Positions 11,854 through 22,751 of a stretch of 64,000 nt of DNA are shown in pieces. Position 1 is the stretch's first letter. Every line of letters begins with the position of its first letter. The notes under the pieces are model-generated. The model ran no database searches, was not told the DNA's origin, and saw only the letters and a list, made by a program, of their open reading frames with translations. The position numbers and the translations under genes were made by a program. Source of the stretch: Gordionus sp. m RMFG-2023 (Eukaryota; Nematomorpha; Gordioida; Chordodea; Parachordodidae); the NCBI RefSeq assembly GCF_954871325.1, contig NC_088777.1, positions 12,563,366 to 12,627,365 of the forward strand. The letters run 5' to 3'.

Positions 11854-12389
11854 TCTTTTTTAAGAAAAAGGTATAATATAAAAAAATTAATAACAGTTTT
11901 CACTCACTTTTCTTTTGGGTCAAAATGAATAAATACAGGAAAATTTTCTTTAACAAAATTAACAATTAAACAAAAAAAAATTATAATTTTGCATTTATAA
12001 AATTCCCCTTTTAAAGCCCAATTATTGGAACCTTCCTTGTTTTGTGTCTCGCTTCCAACTGTCATTGCCGAAATCTTTTCCGTGTTTCAGTCCAACTTGG
12101 AACCACTTTTTATTTGTTTCCTAGTCCAATTGTCACTCCTTTTTATTCTATTCTCCAACTATATACAAGTTCTATTTCCAATTTTATCGATCCCGACATC
12201 TCTCAAAATTATCCCTTGCTTTAATTTATTACTTTGGTTAACATACCCAACATTTTTAACTTTTTGTGCATCATTTATTGGCACTCTAACTAAGTTCCCC
12301 CTTTTTTTAAAAAAAATACTCGCTTTATTCCCCGAATCACGAAATCATTGACTAACTGATATCATTGATATTTATTTTATTTTTTATTA

Positions 12390-12777
12390 AATGTGATGTA
12401 ATCCCGTAATTGCTGAGGTATTAATATCTCGGGTTAATTATCATTATCGATTTTTTTTTTAAATTAAATTTGATTTAATCTCGGAACTGCGGAGGTATTA
12501 TCATCTTGGGTTAATTATCATTATTAGTATTATTATTTTCTATGTGCTTTAACTCGAGAATCACGAAAGTTTTTTTTTTATATATATATATATATATATA
12601 GCCCCTTAACCTCCAACATTATTAGCACCGGTTACCATTATTATTATTAATCCCCCTTTTTTTTTTTATTAAATTTGATTTAATCTCGGAACTGCGGAGG
12701 TATTATCATCTTGGGTTAATTATCATTATTAGTATTATTATTTTCTATGTGCTTTAACTCGAGAATTGCTAAGATAT
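12390..12777. repeat. Duplicated spacer inside the Ty3/gypsy element
   Basis: A block of about 95 bp containing AATCTCGGAACTGCGGAGG and the string TTTCTATGTGCTTTAACTCG is present at about 12463-12558 and again at 12663-12765. A shorter related copy lies near 12390-12440. It separates pol from the extra CCHC frame, and a TA microsatellite lies between the copies (12580-12600). Confidence 0.6.
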
Positions 12778-15700
12778 CTATCCCTCTCTCCTCACCGCAT
12801 CATGGCTAGATCTCAATCTTTCAGACTCTACTCTCTTCCGTATCTGTTCTACGTGTCTAACTCCTTCCTTTCCGTCCACGAATTTTACTCTCACCATTTT
12901 ATGCTCCATGTTCTGTATAATTATTCCTGACTCCCATTTTCGGGTACCTCCAAAAATTCTAGCCCATACGGTCTGACCATTCACAAATTCACACTGATTA
13001 TCTATTGAATTTTCCTCCTGCGCCGGTTTGGGTCTTAAGAAATCCAACTGAATACGAGTTCTACGGCCCAAAAACTTTTCTGCTGGGGACAATTCCTCTC
13101 CCTTTCGACTATTGTTATAATACGCAATCGCTATCCAAATCTCTCCACCCCCATATTTCGACTTCCTCAACCAACTCTTTACCACCGCCACCATCCTTTC
13201 CGCCTGCCCATTTGAGCTTGGGTGGTAAGGAGGCGCCAAAATGTGTCTCGCCCCAGTTTCAGTACAAAAAACTTTAAATTGTTTACTTATAAAAGCGGGT
13301 CCTCCATCCGACACGACTATTTCCGCTACCCCAAACTTTGCCCAAAGATCTTTTAACGTCTTAATTACTACTTGCGTTGTTAACCCCTTTACTTCTTGAT
13401 ACTCTACCCATTTTGAGTAAGCGTCCACTACGAGGAGATATATTTTATTTTCGAAGTCGAAAAAGTCTAAGTGTACTCTTTCCCATGGTTGAGTAGCCCT
13501 AGGCCAAATACTTTTCTTGTCCTTTCGAGGCATACTTGCCCATGAATTACACATTTCACAACTTCTCACCATATTCTCGATTTCTTTATTCATGCCAGGC
13601 CACCATAAGTATTCCCGCCCCCATTGTTTCATTCGTTCCATACCCTGATGTCCAGCATGGATCATTGCCTTTACTGCCTCCCGCAATCTGGACGGCACCA
13701 CTCCCCGACTTCCTCGTACCACACACTCGTCCACTATCGTTAGCTCTTTCTCCACTTGCTTGAACTTTTTGTCCCCATCTCGCCATTGCTTCCGACCCAA
13801 TATGCACGCTTTGATTCTCGTCAACTCGCGATCTTTTAAAGTAGAATTTTTGAGTTGTTCCCATGCAACTGGTCCTCCTTTAGATATTCCGACTATCGCT
13901 CTAATCAACCCGTGCTCATCCTCTTCATCCATATCTTTCGACCTACTCGTTTCGCAATCCTCTCCCGCTCCACATCTAGAAAGAATATCCGGTAAGTAAT
14001 TTTCTCTTCCTCGTCGGTATTTCACTTGCACGTCGAAACTGCCTACCAGCAATAGCCATCGCTGCAACCTAGGCGACAACATGAGCTCCTTGTTGTCCTT
14101 CCTGAAAAGATGAACCAAGGGCTTGTGATCCGTATATATGACAAATCGACGTCCGATCAAGTATTCCCGACATTTAGTCAATCCAAATATAACCGCTAGC
14201 GCTTCTTGCTCGATCACTGAATATCTTGTCTCGGCCTCTCTAAAGATTCTTGAGAAAAATAAAATAGGTCTCTCCAATTCGTCTATACAATGTAATAGCG
14301 CTCCACCCACACCCCTATTCGAAGCATCAACGGCCAATATCACTGGCACATCGTTATCAAAACACACTAGTACTGGTTCCCTTCCAATCCTCAATTTCAA
14401 CTCCTCAAAAGCCTCCTCCTGTTCAATCTTCCATTCAAATCTTTCTCCTTTCTTTAACAATTTATACAACGGCGCCGCTATCTGCGCGAAGCCTTCCACA
14501 AAACGGTGATAATAATTCACCATTCCCAAGAAAGCTTGTACTTCCACTTTATTATTAGGCTTCAACATGCTTGTTATATTTGCCATATTTTTGTCTAAAG
14601 GTCTGACCTCTTTCCCATTGATTTTATGCCCCAAATATACGATTTCTGATACTCCCAACACACTTTTTTCAACGCTTGCCCGCAATCCTTTATCCTTGAT
14701 CCTTTTGAACACCTCCTCCAATCTTCGTTCGTGTTGCTCGGGAGTCTTTCCCATCACTAATACGTCATCCATGTAGTAAAATACTCCCTCTAGTCCTTGA
14801 AAAACTGCCGCCATCGTTCGTTGAAAAATTGGAGCCGACACGCTAAGTCCAAACGGCAATCTACAGAAGGCATACAATCCCTTCGGAGTCGTGATCGTTA
14901 ATAGCTTTTGTACCTCGGGTTTCACCTTCAATTGTAAGTAAGCGTTCGAAAAGTCCACCTTTGAAAAATATATGCTACCCTTTAAATTAGCTAATATTTC
15001 TTCAATCCGAGGTAACGGATATTTTATCTCCACAACCCACGGGTTTAGCGTGACCCGAAAATCAGCGCATAAACGAAGCTTTCCATTGGCCTTCTTCACG
15101 GGTACTAACGGTGTTGCCCATTCGCTATATTCCACTGGACAAACAATGCCCTTCTGCACCCACTGCTCCAATTCCTTGTCTACTTCATTTCGCCATTCGA
15201 ACGGTATCCGACGTAATGCACAAAACTTGGGCACATATCCCTCCTTTAATTTGATATCCACTTCATAATCTCGGAGACAACCCAACTTCTCATCAAAAAT
15301 CTCCTTGTAATTTTTCATCAAGTTTCTCACTCCCTCTTGTACTTTGATCATACCAAATTCTATCTCTCTATCCCGCAATTCCCTCTCTTCCCGTCGTCTC
15401 GTTTCCTTTCCATCCATTTCCATTTGTTGGCTATGTGTTCCCTTAGTATTTCCTTGTTCCAAATCATCATCTTCTCTAGTCTCTTCTTCTGGCAACATTA
15501 TTTTCCCATCTGCCAATCTCTCCAGCTCCGCTTCAAACTTTCCTTGATCATGAATTTCTTTCTGTTCTTCAGTATCATTTCTTTCTTCCTTTCTCCCAAA
15601 GTCGCGACAACTCCTAAAATTCTCCCCAATACCTCCCCTAAAATTCTCCCCAATATCTCCCCTATAGTTCCCCCCAAAACCTCCCTTATAATTTCCCCCG

Positions 15701-15948
15701 ATACCTCCCCTATAGTTCCCCCCGATACCTCCCCTATAATTCTCCCCAATACCTCCCCTAAAATTCCCCCCAATATCTCCCCTATAGTTCCCCCCAAAAC
15801 CTCCCCTATAGTTCCCCCCAATACCTCCCCTATAGTTCCCCCCAAAACCTCCCCTACAGTCTCTAACAACCCTATTATCCTCTCTTCTCCTTTCCCCTTC
15901 CAAAAAGGTTTCAATTCCTGGCAATCTCTCTCCATACCACAAATTCAT
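12778..15948 (-). CDS. pol: Ty3/gypsy pol: reverse transcriptase, RNase H, integrase
   Basis: A 1056-residue open frame. Residues about 30-115 are a glycine-rich array of a GGIGGNYRG-type unit repeated about ten times, followed by a charged stretch. From about 200 the Ty3/gypsy core follows in the usual order: reverse transcriptase with KVDFSNAYLQ and the YMDD box, RNase H with VDASNRGVGGALL and the YTDHKPL motif, then integrase with an H..H..C..C zinc-binding site and a D,D,E core (LDFFDF, SDGGPAF, the glutamate in NGQAERM). It would copy the element's RNA into DNA and insert it. It belongs to the element at 10615-18280. Confidence 0.93.
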   Translation of the reverse strand: MNLWYGERLPGIETFLEGERRREDNRVVRDCRGGFGGNYRGGIGGNYRGGFGGNYRGDIGGNFRGGIGENYRGGIGGNYRGGIGGNYKGGFGGNYRGDIGENFRGGIGENFRSCRDFGRKEERNDTEEQKEIHDQGKFEAELERLADGKIMLPEEETREDDDLEQGNTKGTHSQQMEMDGKETRRREERELRDREIEFGMIKVQEGVRNLMKNYKEIFDEKLGCLRDYEVDIKLKEGYVPKFCALRRIPFEWRNEVDKELEQWVQKGIVCPVEYSEWATPLVPVKKANGKLRLCADFRVTLNPWVVEIKYPLPRIEEILANLKGSIYFSKVDFSNAYLQLKVKPEVQKLLTITTPKGLYAFCRLPFGLSVSAPIFQRTMAAVFQGLEGVFYYMDDVLVMGKTPEQHERRLEEVFKRIKDKGLRASVEKSVLGVSEIVYLGHKINGKEVRPLDKNMANITSMLKPNNKVEVQAFLGMVNYYHRFVEGFAQIAAPLYKLLKKGERFEWKIEQEEAFEELKLRIGREPVLVCFDNDVPVILAVDASNRGVGGALLHCIDELERPILFFSRIFREAETRYSVIEQEALAVIFGLTKCREYLIGRRFVIYTDHKPLVHLFRKDNKELMLSPRLQRWLLLVGSFDVQVKYRRGRENYLPDILSRCGAGEDCETSRSKDMDEEDEHGLIRAIVGISKGGPVAWEQLKNSTLKDRELTRIKACILGRKQWRDGDKKFKQVEKELTIVDECVVRGSRGVVPSRLREAVKAMIHAGHQGMERMKQWGREYLWWPGMNKEIENMVRSCEMCNSWASMPRKDKKSIWPRATQPWERVHLDFFDFENKIYLLVVDAYSKWVEYQEVKGLTTQVVIKTLKDLWAKFGVAEIVVSDGGPAFISKQFKVFCTETGARHILAPPYHPSSNGQAERMVAVVKSWLRKSKYGGGEIWIAIAYYNNSRKGEELSPAEKFLGRRTRIQLDFLRPKPAQEENSIDNQCEFVNGQTVWARIFGGTRKWESGIIIQNMEHKMVRVKFVDGKEGVRHVEQIRKRVESERLRSSHDAVRREG

Positions 15949-16017
15949 ATCTCTATTTTCTTCATATCTTGCAACAGGTAAAAATACACCACACCATGCG
16001 AATACCCCCCAAAAACC

Positions 16018-16395
16018 TCAATCTGGACCAATTCGGGTGATCCAATCCCATCCCACTACTGACTCTACTTTTCGATCTACTATCCATAAGTCCAAAATCT
16101 CCACTCTATTCTCTAATACCACCTTTAACTCCACCCTTCCCATCACTGCGACTTCTGATCCATCCAACTGACGGATCTTGATGTCCTCCCGTTTAATTAT
16201 CCCTTCCGACCAAATACTCTGATATTTCTCATATCCCATCACGGATATGGCTGCCCCGGTATCAAATAACATGGATACCATATTTCCATTCAAATTTATC
16301 CAAACTCTAGGGCAAGGATCATGTATCCTTTCCTCTTGTATCATATATATGCCCTTTGATACCCAATCTTTCTCACTATAATCTAATCTTTCCAT
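16018..16395 (-). CDS. Ty3/gypsy aspartic protease
   Basis: A 125-residue frame with the retropepsin signature LFDTGAAISVMG near its middle, followed by the beta-strand pattern LKVVLENRVEILDLWIVD and a C-terminal VVGWDWI block (hydrophobic-hydrophobic-G before the end, as in retroviral-type proteases). Its place between the gag-like frame and pol is the usual one. It would process the element's polyprotein. Confidence 0.85.
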   Translation of the reverse strand: MERLDYSEKDWVSKGIYMIQEERIHDPCPRVWINLNGNMVSMLFDTGAAISVMGYEKYQSIWSEGIIKREDIKIRQLDGSEVAVMGRVELKVVLENRVEILDLWIVDRKVESVVGWDWITRIGPD

Positions 16396-16449
16396 CTCTT
16401 TCGCCCAAAGCCCCCCGACCTTTGCGGCATGCTCTTTGCCATCATATAG

Positions 16450-17196
16450 TCACAAATACTCGCAATCTCTCGCCCCATGTCCTTCCTTCCGGCAACGGAA
16501 ACAGATTCTATTCTGCTCTTTATTCACAGCCAAAAATGGTATTCCTACCTCTTTATTTTTTTCACTTTCTATAATTCTAACATTTGGAGCACTTTGCCCC
16601 ATGTCCCTCTGCGGAAAACCGCCTCTAGTTTTGAAATTACCCACATTGCATTCCTCCCTATTATGACCAAATCGACCACAACCTGCACATCGTAGCTTAT
16701 CACGTCTTCCTGAACAAAACGTGGCTATATGTCCATATTTTCCACATTCAAAACATTTCGTTTCTTGGCAATCTCGGACCATATGTCCCTGTCTTCCGCA
16801 ATTATAACAATTCATTCTCCCCCTTACTCTTGAATCAAAGTTGGGTCTCATTTCTCCTCTCCTTCCCTGTGAACTTTCTCTAGGTCCCCTATATGTCCCC
16901 AATCTCTGATTAGTATATGAATCTCTCCTTTCAGGCCTATAGGTTAATTTATCTAATTCGCTATCCGTCCACCCATTAATTAACTCCTGCACTGGGAACC
17001 ATGTTACCTTTCCCATAACATCCTCTTCCCCATTATGTCCTTCTATAGTCAATGTCTGCCCCTTTATTTTCACACTTCGACTTCTTCTCAACTTTCTTCC
17101 CCATATTAAGCTACACATCCATATTACTAATATAACCAATGCCCCAAAAATATTATACTGTATTTCCCAGTATTTTACAAATTTTAAACTTTTCAT
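16450..17196 (-). CDS. gag: Gag-like zinc-knuckle protein of the Ty3/gypsy element
   Basis: A 248-residue frame with four CCHC knuckles in its C-terminal half: CYNCGRQGHMVRDC, CFECGKYGHIATFC, CAGCGRFGHNREEC and, at the very end, CFRCRKEGHGARDC. The N-terminal 40 residues contain a hydrophobic segment. Zinc knuckles of this kind bind the element's RNA during packaging. It lies next to the leader and before the protease, the normal position for Gag. Confidence 0.8.
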   Translation of the reverse strand: MKSLKFVKYWEIQYNIFGALVILVIWMCSLIWGRKLRRSRSVKIKGQTLTIEGHNGEEDVMGKVTWFPVQELINGWTDSELDKLTYRPERRDSYTNQRLGTYRGPRESSQGRRGEMRPNFDSRVRGRMNCYNCGRQGHMVRDCQETKCFECGKYGHIATFCSGRRDKLRCAGCGRFGHNREECNVGNFKTRGGFPQRDMGQSAPNVRIIESEKNKEVGIPFLAVNKEQNRICFRCRKEGHGARDCEYL

Positions 17197-17484
17197 TTCG
17201 ACCTTATAAAAAATTTATAATTAATTTCAAAATAAAAATTTTTGTTATTTGTAATGTTAATAGATATGATATTATTAATAGTGTAAACAACCCAATAATA
17301 CACATGTACATCTACAGTTAATAAGTCTAAAGATACGACAAAAATTTGGGCAAATTTTGTGTAACAGATTTACAACTCGTAAAATTCGGACAGCACTTCC
17401 GTACGATAAGACTTTTTTTTTTATTTTGAGAGAGAAGAGAAAAGAAGAAGAAAAAAAAATAAATGGACAGCTGATGTCGATTAT

Positions 17485-17880
17485 GAAGACGATGTACAAT
17501 TCACTTCAAGACTCAAATACCACTATATGATATTTTTCACTCGAAGACTCAAATACCACTATATGATATTTTACCGTAGATGTAGATGAAGACGATGTAC
17601 AATTCACTTCAAGACTCAAATACCACTATATGATATTTTCCACTCGAAGACTCAAATACCACTATATGATATTTTACCGTAGATGTAGATGAAGACGATG
17701 TACAATTCACTTCAAGACTCAAATACCACTATATGATATTTTCCACTCGAAGACTCAAATACCACTATATGATATTTTACCGTAGATGTAGATGAAGACG
17801 ATGTACACTTCACTTCAAGACTCAAATACCACTATATGATATTTTCCACTCGAAGACTCAAATACCACTATATGATATTA
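17485..17880. repeat. 103-bp tandem repeats in the Ty3/gypsy leader
   Basis: The word GAAGACGATGTACA recurs at 17485, 17588, 17691 and 17794, a constant 103-bp period, with the last unit partial. Each unit contains two copies of AAGACTCAAATACCACTATA, so a shorter repeat is nested within the unit. The array lies between the gag-like frame and the 5' LTR. The units are almost identical, which fits a young element. Confidence 0.9.
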
Positions 17881-17925
17881 CGACAACCGCACTAACCAGG
17901 TTGCTTTGTATAAACACGGCACCAA

Positions 17926-18280
17926 TTTCAAAATTTCACTGTACAGAAACGTTTAACTTAACAGTATATTTTTTTTTACCCTTTTTTTTTTGAATATATT
18001 GGTTTTATTTTTCTTTAAAACAATAAATATATAAAAAAAATATAATTGATTAATAATAAAAATGAATTTCCACTTTTTTTTTAGTTTATATAAGATTATT
18101 TTTTTTTTATAAATATTAAATTATTATTTTTTTTTTTTTTCCATAATAAATATTAAAAATATTTATATAATGACGTTCAAGATGACTGCGCGAAACTAAA
18201 AAAAAATATTAAAAATAAAATTTCAAACAAAAAAAATATTTCATGACTCATACAAAAAAATAATAAAACTATTTATAACA
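17926..18280 (-). repeat. 5' LTR of the Ty3/gypsy element
   Basis: A 355-bp copy matching 10615-10968 nearly throughout, followed by the GATAC target duplication at 18281-18285. On the minus strand it should hold the element's promoter. Confidence 0.9.
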
Positions 18281-18285
18281 GATAC

Positions 18286-19098
18286 GTTAGGAAAGATAGA
18301 TAATATCATGTGCAGCAAATGGTTATTGTTTGGATTCCTGGAGGGAGGGATTAGAATGTGGGAAGATTTTTTAAAGGTTATGTTATTGAAGGGTCGTCAG
18401 TTATAGAGCAGGGTTAATGTTTATTTAAAATAGTGTTTAATAATAATTTTGATAAAAAGAAAGAAATATAAAGAGCGTGCTACATCCTTCAAAAAATGTT
18501 AAACTTATATTTTATCTATCAGGCAATGCCTTTAATTACAATATGAAAAAAATCAACGGGCTGGGTATACAAAAGTAGAGATGTTTTTCCTTTTTTTTAC
18601 ATTTTGTGTTTATTGCTATAAGAAAATCATAAAACCTAAATTTTCATCATTATTCGTCATAATTCTGGATTATAAAAAATTGGGTAAGGGGGAGGGATAA
18701 TTAGAACGAGGCCAGGTACAAATTTAGACAGGTTAGGTCAAGCAACATTCCAAAAGGGTTGGGCTTGAATTGCTATTTACAGACTTTTAATTTATATTCA
18801 ACTAACCTTAAAAATTGTATTTTAATGAATAAATCGTCAATCTAGCCAAGTATTATGTGTCATTAACTATAACAGAGCCTGATTTTTTTTGACACCAGAG
18901 ATCAACTTCGGCCAACTTGCAATAGGCTTTATATAATATTATTAAAAAATTATATATTTCATTTTTGCCGAAATTATTTATCAACGCCATTTTTATTATA
19001 CAAAATCATAGTACAATGAATATAAATATATATACCAAAACTAATTAAAAATAATTGATAATATACAGATTGTATATGATTTTTTTTACAAAAACTAA
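18286..19098. other. No gene recognised (3' flank of SNRPC)
   Basis: AT-rich sequence. A 32-codon plus-strand frame starting at 18308 is less AT-rich than average but shows no family likeness. The 3' untranslated region of SNRPC must lie at the right-hand end. Confidence 0.3.
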
Positions 19099-22000
19099 TT
19101 ACATAGAATTTTGCATCATATTAAGTCCGGGTGGCAGAACATTGGAATTCTCATCATTTTGTCCCATCATAGGCCTAAGTCCCATACCTTATATTTATTA
19201 TAAATAAAAGAGAAAGTAATCTACATTAGATAAAAATTTTATAGAGAAATCGGAGAATAAATAAGCATGCCTATGAAAAATTATTTAATTTGTATTTATT
19301 TTTCCTAAAACTACTAATATTTAAAGATAATTTTGATATGAACCTGGTGGGACTAATATTATATTAATATCTAAATTATCAATTGGTACCGATATTGACC
19401 TTTTGAATAAAATTCCAGATGGGCCAAAATTTTTCACCAACTTGATACCAATTTTTAATGATTTTGTAAAACATTTTGTGAACAATATTGTTGAGTAAAT
19501 TATTATTTCAAGATATTAAGTGTAAAGTGATCACGATATTGTCTTTCAGACATGTCCTATCTTCTAAAAGATGGGATATTTCAATTTAATCATTATATCA
19601 ACTTTAATTTAAAAAAAGTATATTTCTCAAAATATAAAATTACTACTTATAATCTTCTGAAAAATAAATATTTATTAATATAATTTTCTTAATATATCCA
19701 CAGGCTTATTAATTGAATAAGTAATTATACTGTGTATGAGCTGATAGATATTGAAGAAGAAATAATAGACAATCTTATTTAAAAATAATTAACAGTCCTC
19801 TACTTTACCCCATAGAAGCTCTACTTTAGGCAGGATGCTCAAAGGCCTGGGAAGAACCAAATACTTTTTTGAATTCGTAATATACATTATGATTATTTAT
19901 ATATTCATAATTTATAAAAAAATTCTATTACTTTCATTATAAAATTTGATAAGAAAAAAGGATTTGTTATTAAATCACTTTGACCATAATAATTATAATA
20001 TCCAAAATATATTACAATATTTATATAAATTGTTTTTAAAATTAATAATTGTTCATATTCTAGTGTCCAATTTTTTTATATAAGAATCCAGGGTTAGAAA
20101 TAATCTAGCTGGAAAAGCGATTTGCTCATTAAATCATCAGCTTTGAAAAAGTTTTTTCTTGCAGATAATTAAGATAGCTTGCTGGGGAAGGTGATCTCTG
20201 AAAATGTTACCAAAATATGGTTGTTTCGTTGATAAATTAATATGACATCATTTATTGCTTTCATGGAAAAAAATTCCAGAAAGCCCTAAATAAATCCTCT
20301 AAAATGAATTAAACAATTTGAGATTGGGTATTGGTGTTAAAAATCTGTCTGTTTACTAAAAATGTTGGTTATAATTTCCAAATTTGTCTACTTCCAGATG
20401 GTGATTTAGATTAGAGATCTTCATCAGGCCTAAATAAAATAAGAAATGGTCTGAAATTTTAAAAAATGTTCTAGTTTCCAAATTTGTCTGCTTTAATGTG
20501 GTGATTTAGATTAGAGATTTGCACTGGCCCTAAATACCATTAGGCTCAGCTCTAAATTAAAAAAATTTTTCTCTTAGCATAAACCAAAATTATTTTAAAA
20601 AATAGACCCACTCCAAATCAAAAAAAATTCAGACACCAGAGGGGGGTCGATCTTGAAAATTACTAATCTAAATTACTAGCCCACTGAAAAACATGTTATA
20701 TGTTGGTTAGACTGTATTTATAAAATAATAATTTACTCAACAATATAGTTTTATAGTGATAAAACTTTCTTTGGAAGACTAGGAAAGCAATTCATGAATT
20801 ATATTGCAATCATAATCTACATTAATGTTTAATTTTTTAATACAATATTGGATAGTTTTTTAAGAGAATAAAATCTTGATAAGAATTATATAATAATTCT
20901 AATGAAATTAGACAGGTATGGTTGGTAAATAGAAGCCTATTATCATAAATCAATTTTTCTAGAGAAAAAAAGGCTAATTGTAATATGAAGATAAATTAGT
21001 TGTAGGGACTCCATTTGAAGTCACCAGGAGTATAATTTTATAATCAAAAACTAAATATATAGGATGAATCAGTGATAGATTGGAAAATATTTAACTCTAT
21101 AATGTGTGCTTATTAAGAAAACATAGTAAATGATCAAAACTTATATTCTCTTACTCTTATACTAAACTATAAAAATTTTTTTTATAAATCATTATTAATA
21201 AAATCTCCATTATTTTGTCTTAGAAAAATATAAGCATATATTATACAAAGAAAATGACTATAAAGATATGTTTCATAAAAAAAATGGTGATTTTTTATAA
21301 TAAAAGAATATCAAAACAATAAAAGGCAAAAGATAAAAAATTATTTATTCAAAAGAAACATTTTGAACTTAAATTTTGGATATAAGGCTCATAATTATTA
21401 AAAATCCTTTTCCAATCTACTAATTTACTCTTCTTTTTGGAAGGATGCTCATCTTGCATAATTAAAAGTTTCACATAAAATAAAATTAACCTGGAGGCAT
21501 CATATGCATCGGAGGCATTGAATTTGGAAATCCCTGTTTTACATTAAATTATTATATAATTAATTATATTATAAGAAAAAAAAATATATATATTGATTTT
21601 AATATCATATAGGTTTTATCATATGACATTAAATTAATATATATCAAATAAAAAAAAATTTGCAAGGTATTTTATAATTTAGGTCCTAAATCAATTTTTA
21701 AATCTTTTCAAGCAGCCCTAAATTAACAAGAAAAGCTTTCAAAGAACTATAATTGGTCCAAGCAAGTGATACCACTGATTCAAATAAATGAAGTTTAGAT
21801 ATAATTCTCCAATCCCAAGCAATTATAAATGCAAAAAAATAAGATATGTAAAAATAGTAAATTATTTAAAAATTAAAAGCAGTTAAAAGGAAAAATATAT
21901 ACTGGTGGCATATGTTGAATCATTCCACCCATTGGAGGTGGATGCATGCCCCCTAAAGGTGGAGGTAGGCCTAAAGCTCCAGGAGGTGGAGGCATCATAC

Positions 22001-22450
22001 CAGGTGGCATTGGAGGAAGGCCCATCATTCCTAGCATAAATGGAGGCAAAGGCGTCGTTAATTTGCCTGCTTTGTAGGCAGCAGCTATTATAAATATCGA
22101 AAGGTATAATTAATTTAAGATTTTTGTTATTATGTTTGATTGAATTTTAAGATAAATATTGATGAAATGTGATTAAATTATTATATATTGGTTAAAATAA
22201 CGAATATATTATTAGAATAAGAAGAAAAAATTTTTAATTATCAAACTTGTTGAATCTATTAACTTCTGAGCCTGTTCTTCCATCCATGTTTGATAATAAA
22301 GTCGAACATTTTCTTTATGTTTTCTCCCATTACAGTGTGTTTTTCTAACAGAAGGCTATAATTAAAATTATTTTAAATGATTTAATATTGAAATAATACT
22401 GAATCATGAGTCAAAAATGTATCACAATAATCACAGTAATATTTCGGCAT
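19099..22450 (-). CDS. SNRPC: U1 small nuclear ribonucleoprotein C (U1-C)
   Basis: U1-C is the zinc-finger subunit of the U1 snRNP that steadies pairing of U1 RNA with the 5' splice site in the nucleus. Five exons on the minus strand: 22450-22400, 22355-22247, 22084-21903, 21533-21491 and 19187-19099. They join in phase with GT-AG borders to 474 nt, 157 residues, almost the length of the human protein (159). The start is fixed by [17 protein letters not shown], with the matrin-type C2H2 finger at C6, C9, H24 and H30, followed by GRKHKENV and [11 protein letters not shown]. The C-terminal half is Pro/Met/Gly-rich ([21 protein letters not shown]), as in the family. Exon 4 would read directly into a stop if not spliced (PPG then TAA); the spliced form adds 28 residues ending NMMQNSM. 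Exons 1-4 are sure; the 2.3-kb last intron is an inference from phase, composition and total length. Confidence 0.92.
20360..20560. repeat. Tandem duplication inside the last SNRPC intron
   Basis: A block containing TTCCAAATTTGTCT...GTGATTTAGATTAGAGAT followed by a GGCCTAAATA-type sequence occurs at about 20375-20440 and again at 20469-20545. The copies are diverged. No reading frame is supported; likely an old intronic duplication. Confidence 0.5.
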
Positions 22451-22751
22451 TTTGTAAATAAGTGCAAAATGTCGAAATATATTCGGTTGAAATGTATTGG
22501 TAGATGGAGGTAATATTCGTTTATCATTTATGGCGTTTTATTTATATTTTAATCCTTTATATAATCTATTTAAGTAAATGTTTTGTCTAATAATAGCATC
22601 ACCATATTAATCTAAACATTTAACTTACTACCAAATATTTATTTAATTTAAATATATTATATAAATATTTAATAAACTCTAAATTATTTTATAAAATCAA
22701 ATAATTATTTTATAAAATCAAATAATTATTTTAAAAATATTATATATATAT

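Larger units (their letters stand above)
10615..18280 (-). mobile_element. Ty3/gypsy LTR retrotransposon, near whole and young
   Basis: Two direct repeats, 10615-10968 and 17926-18280, are nearly identical and are flanked by the same 5-bp word GATAC (10610-10614 and 18281-18285), a target-site duplication. On the minus strand the LTR begins TGTTATAAATAG. Next to the 5' LTR is a likely primer-binding site beginning TTGGTGCCGTG, and next to the 3' LTR is a short G-rich tract ending ATGGGGGCG. Parts in minus-strand order: LTR, leader with tandem repeats, gag-like frame with zinc knuckles, aspartic protease, reverse transcriptase/RNase H/integrase, spacer, an extra CCHC frame, LTR. The order RT-RNase H-integrase places it in Ty3/gypsy (Metaviridae). 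The very similar LTRs point to recent insertion. It looks close to whole, with few breaks at most. Confidence 0.93.

Noticed and set aside
12025-12351. Plus-strand frames over the Ty3/gypsy element (for example 12025-12351, 13005-13277, 15337-15981)
   Set aside because: They are antisense to the strong pol frame or its spacer and show no family likeness; the minus-strand reading explains the sequence.
17485-17880. Regular repeats resembling a CRISPR array
   Set aside because: The units are contiguous 103-bp tandem repeats without unique spacers, inside a eukaryotic retrotransposon leader.
18308-18406. Short frame right of the LTR element, thought to be a gene interrupted by the insertion
   Set aside because: No counterpart coding sequence is visible on the left flank at 10500-10609, and no family likeness was found.
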